Positions 43,418 to 52,767 are shown, numbered from the stretch's first letter. The stretch is DNA of 64,000 nucleotides from Paraflavitalea pollutisoli (GCF_029360705.1 NZ_JARKMX010000003.1:62001-126000); one strand, 5' to 3'. The notes: generated from the letters alone by a model not told the origin. Numbers and translations: made by a program.

Positions 43418-44428
43418 ATGAAAAGAGTTTCACTGAAAGATATTGCCAAAATGGTCGGGGCCTCGCCATCGACGGTATCGTTTATCCTGAATGGGAAGGC
43501 CAGTCAGATGCGGATCAGCGATGAGTTGAAGAATAAAGTGTTGGCAACCGCCAAGAAAATGGGATATCAGCCCAATCAGGTGGCGGTCAGTTTGCGTACT
43601 GGTCAGACAAAGATCCTTGGTTTGCTGGTGGAAGATATTTCTAATAGTTTTTTTGCCTCACTGGCCAAGACGATAGAGCTTGAGGCGGAGGAGTTTGGTT
43701 ATAAGGTGGTTTACTCCAGTACAGAGAACAATAGTAAGCGGGGAGTGGAGTTATTGCGCATGCTTACCCAGCGGCAGGTAGATGGATACCTGATTACGCC
43801 AACGGTCGGGATGGAGGAGGATATTGAAATGATCGTTCGACATAAAAAGCCGCTGGTATTGATGGACCGTTATTTTCCGGGCATCGATACAGCTTTTGTG
43901 CAGGTGGATAACGCGGGCGCTGTTAAGAAGGGAATGGAACACCTGGTCAACAAAGGGTATAAAAAGATAGCCTTCATAACGATCGATTCCGGTATGATCC
44001 AGATGAAGCAACGGGAGGAGGCGTACACAGAAGCAATCAGCCGTAGCGCGGAGCAAAAGAAAAAACTGGTCCTGAAGGTAAATTTTGCCGGGGGCCGGGA
44101 ATTGGCGATTGATCAGATTACGGAATTTTTGAAGAAGAATAATCCAGATGCGGTATTCTTTGCGACCAACTACCTTGGCATTTTGGGGTTGGAAAGTATT
44201 CGGGCTATTGGCCTGTCGATACCCACTGATCTGGCAGTGGTTTGTTTTGATGACAATGATATTTTTCGATTACATCTTCCGGGCATAACTGTACTACAGC
44301 AGCCGGTGGAGGCGATAGCCCGCACCGCTATTCATATCTTGATGCAGCAACTTGGTAACAATAAGATAGCTCTCAAAAAAAATCAGGTACAGCTTGCAGC
44401 GAACTTTATCTCCAGGGAGTCTACGTAA
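43418..44428 (+). CDS. LacI-family transcriptional regulator (copy 1)
   Basis: This 336-residue protein has an N-terminal LacI helix-turn-helix (residues 1-25: VSLKDIAKMVGASPSTVSFILNG, recognition helix SPSTVSFILNG), a hinge helix (PNQVAVSLRTG, about 52-62) and a periplasmic-binding-like effector domain (KILGLLVEDISNSFFASLAKTIE, VDGYLITP, PLVLMDRYFPG, VVCFDDNDIFRLHLPGITVLQQP). It lies between the two susCD pairs and is well placed to bind the palindromes at 38317, 44466, 44575, 44674 and 49644. The effector is probably a mannose-related sugar (inference). A paralogue lies at 55757. Confidence 0.93.
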   Translation: MKRVSLKDIAKMVGASPSTVSFILNGKASQMRISDELKNKVLATAKKMGYQPNQVAVSLRTGQTKILGLLVEDISNSFFASLAKTIELEAEEFGYKVVYSSTENNSKRGVELLRMLTQRQVDGYLITPTVGMEEDIEMIVRHKKPLVLMDRYFPGIDTAFVQVDNAGAVKKGMEHLVNKGYKKIAFITIDSGMIQMKQREEAYTEAISRSAEQKKKLVLKVNFAGGRELAIDQITEFLKKNNPDAVFFATNYLGILGLESIRAIGLSIPTDLAVVCFDDNDIFRLHLPGITVLQQPVEAIARTAIHILMQQLGNNKIALKKNQVQLAANFISREST

Positions 44429-44460
44429 AAGCTGGTTTTGTTAACAATCTGTTTTATTTC

Positions 44461-44492
44461 TTTTGCAAAATCGGTTTAGTTGCGTAATATTG
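44461..44492 (+). promoter_or_regulatory. Promoter of susC/susD pair 2 with a LacI operator in the spacer
   Basis: TTTTG (44461-44465), a 19-bp spacer holding CAAAATCGGTTTAG (44466-44479), then TAATATTG (44485-44492). It is almost identical to the promoter at 38312. The leader to the susC ATG is about 310 nt and contains two further operators. Confidence 0.75.
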
Positions 44493-44574
44493 GCCCGTAT
44501 TTTTACGTTTTCGAATCCTTATCCGCTCCGTTACTCAGAAAGAGACCTTAGTTCTATTTTTTTTTACTGTATAG

Positions 44575-44588
44575 CTAAAACGTTTTAG
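44575..44588. promoter_or_regulatory. Perfect LacI-type palindromic operator
   Basis: CTAAAACGTTTTAG is a perfect 14-bp palindrome with the central CG typical of LacI/CcpA-like operators. It lies inside the susC 2 leader, about 90 bp downstream of the promoter. Confidence 0.75.
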
Positions 44589-44673
44589 GATAGTTAGTTA
44601 TGATAAATCTTTTTCATTCGCTTCCACGTATTTAATGAAGAAGATCTGTCGGCGATTTGTTTTGATGCAATCG

Positions 44674-44687
44674 CTAAAACGGTTTAG
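44674..44687. promoter_or_regulatory. Second LacI-type operator in the susC 2 leader
   Basis: CTAAAACGGTTTAG differs at one position from the perfect palindrome at 44575. Centre-to-centre distance to that site is 99 bp, so looping or a roadblock to elongation is possible (inference). Confidence 0.7.
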
Positions 44688-44807
44688 TGAATCGATTGAT
44701 GACCATTTTCCTGTCGGCTATCGGGTTTATTTAGTCGGGAGGTATTGAAAATAATTCGTAAGAATAACTTTTTAATTAAACAATAAACCCACACAAAACA
44801 CTTGCGT

Positions 44808-47800
44808 ATGGAAAAGCGACGTTCCAACCTCGTGGGGAGGGGCATGCTTTGTCTACTGACACTGCTATGCCTGTCCTTCACAGCCTTCTCTCAAACGAGA
44901 ACTGTTACTGGTAGAGTAACCGGTTCGACTGACAATCTCCCACTTCCCGGAGTTACCATTACGGTAAAAGGGACCTCGGTTTCTAAACAATCAGCTGATG
45001 ATGGTACCTTCTCCATCGATGTTCCTGCGAATGCAACTGCTCTGACCTTTTCTGCAGTGGGTTATGAGTCGCAGGATGTAGTTCTCGGTTCAAGCACGAC
45101 TATTAACATTGATCTCGCAGTTTCCAACAAATCGCTGGAAAGTGTAGTAGTGGTAGGTTATGGAACCTTGAAGAGAAAAGAAATCACTTCAGCCGTAGCT
45201 TCTGTTCGCCCAGATGATTTTCGTCAAAGTGGCGCTCGTAACGCGCTGGACGTTGCTCAAGGTAAGGTAGCAGGTCTGCAAATTACAAGAACCGGTGGTA
45301 CCAATCCCAACTCTGGTGTAAACATCCAGATCAGGGGTATCAACTCTTTGTCTGCTGGTACTTCCCCACTGATCGTTATTGACGGTATTCCCGGTGGTAA
45401 CCTGGATCTGTTGCAACAAGATGATATCGAATCGATCGATGTGTTGAAGGATGGTTCTGCAGCCGCTATTTACGGTACCCGCGGTAATGGTGGTGTAATT
45501 CTGATCAATACTAAAAAAGGTAAAGCTGGTGTTACCCGCTATGATTACAATGGCTATGCCCGTAAAGAGTTTGTAGCCAGAAAGCCAGAATTCTATTCGG
45601 CGGCGGAGCTTCGTGAGCTGATTGCATCCGGTAAACTTGCCGCTGCCCGCGATAATCCAGCCTGGGGAGGTGTAACCACCAATATGTTCGATGAGGTGTT
45701 GAATGATAATAATATCACACAATATCATAACCTCGCCATCTCAGGTGGAACACGTAATTCAAGCTACCGCGCCAGCATGTTCTACCAGGACTTGCAGGGT
45801 ATTGCGCTGGAAAATGGTCGTAAGAACTATGGTGGCCGTTTGAATATCAATCACAGAGGTTTTAACGATAAGTTGACCACTATGATCAACGTAGCTACTA
45901 ACTTCAATAAAGCAAATTTATTGGGTGGTGGTAACTGGGAAACTATCCTGACAAGGCTCCCAACGCAACCGATCTATAATCCTGATGGGACCTTTTACGA
46001 GGATCCTGCAACAACTTCTTCCGCTAACCAGGTTAGTATCCTTAACCAGGAGATGTCTAAGAGGGATCAGCAAACCAGCTCATTGGACGTGAAGTTTACC
46101 TTGGACCTATTCAAGGGCTTTAAGGCTTCCATGTTCGGTGCACTGCAAAGAGATATGTATGTTGACAATGCCTATAAAGACATTGCCTCCAGAAGCTCTC
46201 AGGTTGGAAATACCAATGGTGTACAGCCCAACGGAACAGGCTATGCCTATAAGGGATCGGTCAATAACAATAACTATGCTTTCGAGCCTACTATTGAGTA
46301 TTCAACCGTAATCAAGGATAATCACAGCATCAATGCAATAGCTGGTTATAGCTACCGCTATGAAGTAAATGAAAGTTCTGGGTTTGCTAACTCGGGTTAT
46401 GTAAACGACCTCTATGAGAACAACAACATGGGTGCTGGTGTATATCAGCTTGCTCAACGTTCTTATATGGCTAGCAACAAAAACGATAACACCCTGATCG
46501 CATTCTTTGGAAGGGTTAACTACTCTTTCAACGATAAGTATTATGCTCAGGCAATCTTCAGACGTGAAGGTTCTTCTCGCTTTGGTACCAACAACAAGTG
46601 GGCAAACTTCCCGGCTCTCTCTGCGGGCTGGAATCTCTCCAAGGAAAACTTCATGGAGTCTGTTTCGTTTGTCGACAACCTGAAACTCAGAGTTGGTTAT
46701 GGCGCAACCGGAAATACCGGCTTTAGCAACTATGCTTCTCTGGTAACGCTGAGTGGCGGTGGTTTCTACCTGTACCCAGATGGCGTATGGAGACAAACTT
46801 ATGGCCCAAGCAGAAACCCCAATCCGAACTTACGTTGGGAGAAGAAAAAAGAGATAAATATCGGTCTTGACTTCGGTTTGTTCAAGAACAGACTGACAGG
46901 TTCTATCGAAGTTTATCAACGTAGAACCGAGGACCTCCTCGAAACGTACGACAGCCAGCTCCCCGCCTTCATCACAACTAGTGTTTACGCAAACGTAGGT
47001 ACTATTGAGAATAAAGGTATCGAGCTTACATTGAGCGGTGATGTTGTTCGTTCCAAGAATTTCACCTGGTCTATGGACATTGCTGCCAGCACACAGCGCA
47101 ATAGAATGGTTAGCTTCTCGAACGACATCTACAAAGGAAACTTCAAAGAGTATGGTGGCATCGGTGGTTATGGAGCCCTGGGTAATGCTATACGGACTGT
47201 AGAAGGAGGCCCTCTGGGTTCTTTCTATGGAAAACGTTTTGCAGGATTCGATGCTACCGGTCAATGGTTGTTCTACAAGAGAGACGGTAAAACTACTGTG
47301 ACTTTTGATAAGATCAATACTTCCAACGATCCCAATACTACAGATTTGGCAGTACTTGGAAACGGTATCCCCAAATTCTATACTTCCTGGACTAACCAAT
47401 TGCGCTACAAAGGTTTTGACCTGCGTTTGTTCTTTAGAGGTAAATTCGATTACCAGATCCTGAACCTGATGGATATGGCTTATGCTAATCGTACTACCCC
47501 TACAAACTTGCTGAAGAACACTTTTGGCAAACATGCTCAATTAAACAACGCCACTGGTAACGTAACTTATCAGTACTCTGATTATTACCTGGAGAATGGT
47601 AGCTACCTGAAGCTCGATGAAGTAACTATTGCTTACAACTTCAAGCTGAAGACAAGTTACGTTAAGAACCTGCGTGTTTATTTCTCGGGATCCAACATCG
47701 CTACTATCACCAGCTACACTGGTAACGATCCCGATTTCGTAAATGATACCGGTTTAGGTGCTGGTCTCGATGGCCGCGGTCCTTATCCGAGCACAAGATC

Positions 47801-47831
47801 ATTCCTTGTTGGTGTTAACCTCGGATTCTAA
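44808..47831 (+). CDS. SusC-like TonB-dependent outer-membrane transporter (pair 2)
   Basis: This 1007-residue protein starts at ATG 44808; a TTG two codons earlier is less likely. It has a signal peptide (MLCLLTLLCLSFTAFSQ), a carboxypeptidase-regulatory-like domain (VTGRVTGSTDNLPLPGVTITVKG), a plug (VVVVGYGTLKRKEITSAVAS; NIQIRGINSL; PLIVIDGIPGG) and a barrel ending in FLVGVNLGF. It imports oligosaccharides together with the next gene. It differs clearly in sequence from pair 1, so it may take a different cleavage product. Codon use looks more like highly expressed genes than pair 1. Confidence 0.95.
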   Translation: MEKRRSNLVGRGMLCLLTLLCLSFTAFSQTRTVTGRVTGSTDNLPLPGVTITVKGTSVSKQSADDGTFSIDVPANATALTFSAVGYESQDVVLGSSTTINIDLAVSNKSLESVVVVGYGTLKRKEITSAVASVRPDDFRQSGARNALDVAQGKVAGLQITRTGGTNPNSGVNIQIRGINSLSAGTSPLIVIDGIPGGNLDLLQQDDIESIDVLKDGSAAAIYGTRGNGGVILINTKKGKAGVTRYDYNGYARKEFVARKPEFYSAAELRELIASGKLAAARDNPAWGGVTTNMFDEVLNDNNITQYHNLAISGGTRNSSYRASMFYQDLQGIALENGRKNYGGRLNINHRGFNDKLTTMINVATNFNKANLLGGGNWETILTRLPTQPIYNPDGTFYEDPATTSSANQVSILNQEMSKRDQQTSSLDVKFTLDLFKGFKASMFGALQRDMYVDNAYKDIASRSSQVGNTNGVQPNGTGYAYKGSVNNNNYAFEPTIEYSTVIKDNHSINAIAGYSYRYEVNESSGFANSGYVNDLYENNNMGAGVYQLAQRSYMASNKNDNTLIAFFGRVNYSFNDKYYAQAIFRREGSSRFGTNNKWANFPALSAGWNLSKENFMESVSFVDNLKLRVGYGATGNTGFSNYASLVTLSGGGFYLYPDGVWRQTYGPSRNPNPNLRWEKKKEINIGLDFGLFKNRLTGSIEVYQRRTEDLLETYDSQLPAFITTSVYANVGTIENKGIELTLSGDVVRSKNFTWSMDIAASTQRNRMVSFSNDIYKGNFKEYGGIGGYGALGNAIRTVEGGPLGSFYGKRFAGFDATGQWLFYKRDGKTTVTFDKINTSNDPNTTDLAVLGNGIPKFYTSWTNQLRYKGFDLRLFFRGKFDYQILNLMDMAYANRTTPTNLLKNTFGKHAQLNNATGNVTYQYSDYYLENGSYLKLDEVTIAYNFKLKTSYVKNLRVYFSGSNIATITSYTGNDPDFVNDTGLGAGLDGRGPYPSTRSFLVGVNLGF

Positions 47832-47905
47832 CAGAGACGAATTAATGAGTATATCAGCCATCCGAGAAGTGTCTCAATGAGTGATATCAAAAAAAAACAA
47901 TTAGA

Positions 47906-49525
47906 ATGAAACAGGTAAAAAGTATAATAAAATTCTCCTTACTGGCATTGCCGCTGGTAGGTCTTAATTCTTGTACCAAGCTCGATGAGAATGTGTACAG
48001 TGAATATATCACCGATAACTACTATAACAATAAGAATGAGGTTCTCTCAGCCGTTTTGAGGCCATACACACACGCCAATGCCTGGATAACTCCTGGTCAA
48101 AATGGCTGGTGGCGTTTGAGTGAGCTTTCTGCTGATCAACTGGCCTGGCCCGTAAAGGGAAGGCACGGCCAGGATGGTGGTCAGTGGATTCGCGATCACT
48201 ACCATACCTGGACAAATGACGGCGAAGAGATTTGGGGACCCTGGCGTTTGATGTGGTGGGGACTTGGACTTTGTTCCGATCCTATCGATAACCTCGAAAA
48301 GCGTTCTATAGAGAGCATGAAGATCACGCAAGTTGAGAAGGATGCGTACATAGGTGAGTTGAAGCTGCTGCGTGCATTTCATTACATGCGTTTGATGGAT
48401 CTTTATGGTAACATTCCCATTGTGAAGCAGGTGGGTGAAAATAGCCCTGCGACACAAAAGCGTGCTGATGTATTTGCTTTCGTCGAAAAGGAGATCAAGG
48501 ATAACATCAATAACGTACCTAACCTTTCCACTACCATGCTCGGTCGTGCTTCTAAAGCTGCGGGTTATGGAATGTTGGTAGAGCTCTACCTCAATGCTGA
48601 AAAGTGGTCTGGAACTGCCCGTTGGGATGATTGCATCGCAGCTTGCGACGCTTTGATCAACAATACAGCTGGTGGTCAAAATGGTGCTATGGCACTGGAT
48701 CCGAATATCACTGATACGTACAAACCAACCAATAATCTGTCAAAGGAGTTTATCTTCTCCATTGCCTATGATTTCGTAAATGGTAATGGTTGGAAGCCAC
48801 AATGGACGAGTGATTTTTATCACTTTAACCAACGCTTCATCTATGATGGCACGCATAATGGAAACGATGGTGTTGTAATGATCCCAGGTGTTTATACCAA
48901 ATTCAAGGACAATGACCTGCGCAAGAAGGAATGGATACTGGCCGGCCCTCAATGGTACCTGACCGATCCTACTAAACCAGTGTTGGGTTCTGAAGAATAT
49001 GCCAACAAGCAACTCACTTTTGTGGATAGCATTCAGCGTGTTAGCGAAAACAAGACGCAATCTGACATGACACAAGGTGAAGAAAACAGCGGTCTTCGCT
49101 TTAACAAATACAAACCTGGCCGTCAAGCTGATGCTACTTACATGAGCACAGATTGGGCTATTTACAGGCTCACCTGGGTTTATTTTGCCAAAGCAGAAGC
49201 GTTGATGCGGAAGAATGGGGGAAATGCTACGCAAGCGGCCGTTGATCTGATCAACGAATGTAAAAAGCGTGCTTTCTCAACCGCAGACTGGGCGACTGAA
49301 GCGTATACGCCTTCTACTTTGACCTTGGATGAACTGCTGGCTGAAAGAGGCAGAGAGTTTATTTTCGAAGGGTTCCGTCGGCAGGATCTGATCCGTTTCG
49401 GTAAATTTACTTCGGCTTCCTGGTGGGATCATACCCCAACCAACGACAAGAACAAAGAGCTGTTCCCCATTCCCAACAGACAACGGGTGCTAAACCCGAA
49501 CCTCGGGCAAAATGATGGATACTAA
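47906..49525 (+). CDS. SusD-like glycan-binding lipoprotein (pair 2)
   Basis: This 539-residue protein has a lipobox cysteine near residue 23 (VGLNSCTKLDE). SusD features: LWGPWRLMWWGLGLCSDPIDNLEK, GELKLLRAFHYMRLMDLYGNIPIV, and the C-terminal ERGREFIFEGFRRQDLIRFGKF with LFPIPNRQRVLNPNLGQNDGY. It is unusually rich in Trp near the N-terminal half, which suits an aromatic sugar-binding platform (inference). A strong terminator follows at 49581. Confidence 0.94.
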   Translation: MKQVKSIIKFSLLALPLVGLNSCTKLDENVYSEYITDNYYNNKNEVLSAVLRPYTHANAWITPGQNGWWRLSELSADQLAWPVKGRHGQDGGQWIRDHYHTWTNDGEEIWGPWRLMWWGLGLCSDPIDNLEKRSIESMKITQVEKDAYIGELKLLRAFHYMRLMDLYGNIPIVKQVGENSPATQKRADVFAFVEKEIKDNINNVPNLSTTMLGRASKAAGYGMLVELYLNAEKWSGTARWDDCIAACDALINNTAGGQNGAMALDPNITDTYKPTNNLSKEFIFSIAYDFVNGNGWKPQWTSDFYHFNQRFIYDGTHNGNDGVVMIPGVYTKFKDNDLRKKEWILAGPQWYLTDPTKPVLGSEEYANKQLTFVDSIQRVSENKTQSDMTQGEENSGLRFNKYKPGRQADATYMSTDWAIYRLTWVYFAKAEALMRKNGGNATQAAVDLINECKKRAFSTADWATEAYTPSTLTLDELLAERGREFIFEGFRRQDLIRFGKFTSASWWDHTPTNDKNKELFPIPNRQRVLNPNLGQNDGY

Positions 49526-49580
49526 AAGCTTACTACGAGCCTGATCCGTACCTGTGGTTAAGGTTCCGTACCGGTTTTTG

Positions 49581-49616
49581 ATACCCGGGCCCTAAAAAGG
49601 CCCGGGTATTCTTTTT
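49581..49616 (+). terminator. Intrinsic terminator after susD 2
   Basis: ATACCCGGGCC (49581-49591) pairs perfectly with GGCCCGGGTAT (49599-49609), followed by TCTTTTT. Confidence 0.92.
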
Positions 49617-49638
49617 AACAGGCCGCCTGTATAATATA

Positions 49639-49670
49639 TTTTGCAAAAACGGTTTAGCTGGTTAATTTCG
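49639..49670 (+). promoter_or_regulatory. Promoter of the first GH92 gene with a LacI operator in the spacer
   Basis: TTTTG (49639-49643), a 19-bp spacer holding CAAAAACGGTTTAG (49644-49657), then TAATTTCG (49663-49670). Same arrangement as at 38312 and 44461. Leader of about 47 nt. Confidence 0.73.
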
Positions 49671-49723
49671 GAGGTCATTTTGAACGTATCTGTCCTTAAA
49701 CTGTTTTTCTTATATCTTCAATC

Positions 49724-52018
49724 ATGAAAAAGATAATTCAACTGGTCGTTGCCCTTGCCTGTCTAAACACCCTGCAGGCGCAGATTGTAACGCAAGTATC
49801 TGATCCTGTAGAATGGATTAACCCGCTGATGGGAACCGATTCGAAAGGAAGCTTATCCAATGGTAATACCTATCCTGCTATCGCTGTACCCTGGGGAATG
49901 AACTTCTGGATGCCCCAAACCGGTAATATGGGTAATGGATGGGCTTATACCTATAGCTCTGACAAGATCCGTGGCTTCAAACAAACGCACCAACCGTCTC
50001 CCTGGATGAACGATTATGGTCAATTTGCCATCATGCCGGTAACCGGCGGTGTTAAATTCAAACAGGATGACCGCGCCAGTTGGTTCTCGCACAAAGCCGA
50101 AGTGGCCAAGCCATATTACTATAGCGTTTATCTCGCGGATTGGGACGTAACTACCGAGATTGCTCCCACTGAAAGAGCTGCTCAATTCCGCTTTACCTTC
50201 CCCCAAAACGATAGCTCCTTTATTGCTATCGATGCACTTGACAGAGGATCTTATGTAAAAGTGATCCCTGCCGAAAAGAAGATCATCGGTTATACTACCC
50301 GTAACAGTGGTGGTGTACCTGCTAATTTTAAGAACTACTTTGTTATCTATGTTGATAAACCATTCACTGTTACTTACGCCTGGAAAGATAGTGTACTGGT
50401 AGCAGGGGCTACCGAGTCTGAAGCAAAGCATGCAGGTGCTGTGATCGGCTTTAAGACCAGCCGTGGTGAAAAAGTAAACCTGCGCGTTGCTTCTTCTTTC
50501 ATCAGCTACGAGCAAGCCGATATCTCCCTGAAACGTGAGATTGGCAGCGATGCATTCGATGTTACGAAGAACAAGGCCAAGAACGAGTGGAACAAGCAAT
50601 TGAATCGTATCCTTGTTGAAGGTGGTAGCATCGATCAAACAAGAACTTTCTACTCCTGCTTATACAGGATGCTTCAGTTCCCACAAAAGCATTACGAATT
50701 GGACGCCGCGGGTAAGATCGTTCACTATAGCCCCTACAACGGACAGGTATTACCCGGTTACATGTTTGCCGGTACTGGCTTCTGGGACACTTTCCGTGCT
50801 TTGTATCCTTTCCTGAACTTTATGTTACCCTCGATCAATAAGGAAATGCAGGAAGGGTTGATCAACGACTTTAAAGAAGGTGGCTTCCTACCCGAGTGGA
50901 GCAGCCCCGGCTTTAGAAGCGTCATGGTTGGTAACAACTCTGCTTCTGTAGTGGCGGATGCTTATATCAAGGGCTTACGTGGTTATGATATCAACAAACT
51001 GTATGAAGCTTTGCTGCATGGTGCCAACAACGAAGGCCCCATGACTGCTGTAGGTCGTGCAGGTGTAAAATACTATAATGAACTGGGCTATGTTCCTTAC
51101 GATGTAAAGATCAATGAGAATGCGGCCAGAACACTGGAGTATGCCTATGACGACTTTACCATTTACCAACTTGGTAAAGCACTGGGCCGTCCGAAAGAAG
51201 AAACTGACCTGTATGCCAAACGCAGCCAGAATTTCCGGAACCTCTTCGATCCTGAAACCAAGCTGATGCGTGGTAAAAATCAGGACGGTAAATTCCAGTC
51301 TCCATTTAATCCTTTCAAATGGGGTGATGCTTTTACTGAAGGCAATAGCTGGCATTATAGCTGGAGCGTATTTCAGGATATTGAAGGGCTGAAGAACCTG
51401 ATGGGCGGTAATAAAATGTTTGTTGCTATGCTTGATTCCGTTTTCTCCATGCCACCAGTATTTGATGAAAGCTATTATCGTGGCGTAATCCACGAGATCC
51501 GTGAAATGCAGATCATGAACATGGGGCAGTATGCTCATGGCAATCAGCCTATCCAGCACATGATCTACCTGTACAACTATGCCGGTGAGCCCTGGAAGAC
51601 ACAGTATTGGATTCGCCGCGTGATGGATCAGTTGTACAAAGCAACTCCCGATGGTTACTGCGGTGATGAAGACAATGGTCAGACTTCTGCCTGGTATGTT
51701 TTCTCTGCGATGGGCTTCTATCCTGTTACGCCTGGCACCACTCAGTATGTATTGGGTACCCCACTGTTTAAGAAGATGACCCTGACGCTGGACAATGGTA
51801 AAAAGCTGGTGATCAACGCACCTGCCAACAGCGACAACAATAAATACGTACAGCAGGTTAAGCGTAATGGTGTTGTGTACAGTAAGAACTGGGTAGACCA
51901 TTTCGATCTGTTCAAAGGTGGTACCCTCGACTTCAATATGGGTAGCACACCTAATAAATCACGCGGAACTTCTGCTGATGCATTTCCTTACTCGTATTCT
52001 ACCGACCCTAAAAAATAA
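49724..52018 (+). CDS. GH92 family enzyme with Gln at the catalytic-acid position
   Basis: This 764-residue secreted protein (signal MKKIIQLVVALACLNTLQAQ) has the GH92 layout: an N-terminal beta-sandwich (about 25-260: INPLMGTDSKGSLSNGNTYPAIAVPWGM) and a C-terminal alpha/alpha barrel. GH92 enzymes are Ca-dependent inverting alpha-mannosidases. The acidic site Asp648-Glu649-Asp650 in CGDEDNGQTSAWY is intact, but the segment that holds the catalytic acid reads HGNQP with Gln608, where the neighbouring GH92 has HGNEP with Glu627. A Gln at this site is known from a GH92 that cleaves mannose-1-phospho-6-mannose diesters, so that activity is plausible here. Confidence 0.93.
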   Translation: MKKIIQLVVALACLNTLQAQIVTQVSDPVEWINPLMGTDSKGSLSNGNTYPAIAVPWGMNFWMPQTGNMGNGWAYTYSSDKIRGFKQTHQPSPWMNDYGQFAIMPVTGGVKFKQDDRASWFSHKAEVAKPYYYSVYLADWDVTTEIAPTERAAQFRFTFPQNDSSFIAIDALDRGSYVKVIPAEKKIIGYTTRNSGGVPANFKNYFVIYVDKPFTVTYAWKDSVLVAGATESEAKHAGAVIGFKTSRGEKVNLRVASSFISYEQADISLKREIGSDAFDVTKNKAKNEWNKQLNRILVEGGSIDQTRTFYSCLYRMLQFPQKHYELDAAGKIVHYSPYNGQVLPGYMFAGTGFWDTFRALYPFLNFMLPSINKEMQEGLINDFKEGGFLPEWSSPGFRSVMVGNNSASVVADAYIKGLRGYDINKLYEALLHGANNEGPMTAVGRAGVKYYNELGYVPYDVKINENAARTLEYAYDDFTIYQLGKALGRPKEETDLYAKRSQNFRNLFDPETKLMRGKNQDGKFQSPFNPFKWGDAFTEGNSWHYSWSVFQDIEGLKNLMGGNKMFVAMLDSVFSMPPVFDESYYRGVIHEIREMQIMNMGQYAHGNQPIQHMIYLYNYAGEPWKTQYWIRRVMDQLYKATPDGYCGDEDNGQTSAWYVFSAMGFYPVTPGTTQYVLGTPLFKKMTLTLDNGKKLVINAPANSDNNKYVQQVKRNGVVYSKNWVDHFDLFKGGTLDFNMGSTPNKSRGTSADAFPYSYSTDPKK

Positions 52019-52032
52019 TAAATCAAGCACTG

Positions 52033-52728
52033 ATGAAGACTCCCCTGTTACTCGCTTTCTGTTTCTCTGCCGTGTCATCCTTCGCTCAACGCGATTGGGA
52101 TAAGATCGGAGAGGGTGTTGTTTCCAAGGACTCCCTTACCAAGAAAGGCTATACCATCCTGTTCATCAATAAAGACAGCGGTTTTAGCACTGTTACCAAA
52201 CAACGGATGATCGACGCCTATTTCAAGGTATATCCGAAAGAAGCAAAGCGCTTCAACCAGGATACCCGGAAAACGGTGACTTTCATCATCGATCCTGAGT
52301 ATAAGGGAGTAGCAGCTGCTTCCAACGGTATTATTCGTGTTAGCCCTAAGTGGATGGCTGATCATCCGGAGGATATTGACGTGGTGACGCATGAGGCTAT
52401 GCACATTGTGCAGGCTTATCCCGGTGGGGCCGGACCAGGCTGGTTGACAGAAGGTATTGCCGACTATGTTCGCCACGTATATGGTGTCAACAACGAAGCC
52501 GGCAAATGGTCTTTGCCTAAATACGATTCAACCCACCACTATACAAAGGCTTACCGGATCACAGCCCGTTTCCTGGTATGGGCCGAAAAGAATACCAACA
52601 AAAAGCTGGTGACTAAGTTGGATAGTGCCATGCGGACGAAGACCTATAAGCCCGAAATATGGAAAGAGCTTACCGGGAAGACGCTCGATGAATTATGGAC
52701 TGATTACACGAAGAATCCTGCAATCTGA
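52033..52728 (+). CDS. Basic secretory protein family putative metalloprotease
   Basis: This 231-residue protein has signal peptide LLLAFCFSAVSSFAQ. The core has the zinc-binding HExxH (HEAMHIVQ, near residue 121) followed by WLTEGIADYVRHVYGV, where the Glu is a likely third zinc ligand. This is the basic secretory protein (BSP, plant PR-17-like) fold, a gluzincin-type metalloprotease family. It begins 14 bp after the first GH92 and shares its operon, with a terminator behind it. It may clip the peptide part of glycoproteins whose mannans the GH92 enzymes trim (inference). Confidence 0.87.
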   Translation: MKTPLLLAFCFSAVSSFAQRDWDKIGEGVVSKDSLTKKGYTILFINKDSGFSTVTKQRMIDAYFKVYPKEAKRFNQDTRKTVTFIIDPEYKGVAAASNGIIRVSPKWMADHPEDIDVVTHEAMHIVQAYPGGAGPGWLTEGIADYVRHVYGVNNEAGKWSLPKYDSTHHYTKAYRITARFLVWAEKNTNKKLVTKLDSAMRTKTYKPEIWKELTGKTLDELWTDYTKNPAI

Positions 52729-52734
52729 TAACAA

Positions 52735-52767
52735 AATTGCGATCCGGACTCCGGATCGCAATTTTTC
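52735..52767 (+). terminator. Intrinsic terminator after the BSP gene
   Basis: AATTGCGATCCGG (52735-52747) pairs perfectly with CCGGATCGCAATT (52751-52763) around a 3-base loop, followed by TTT. Confidence 0.9.
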
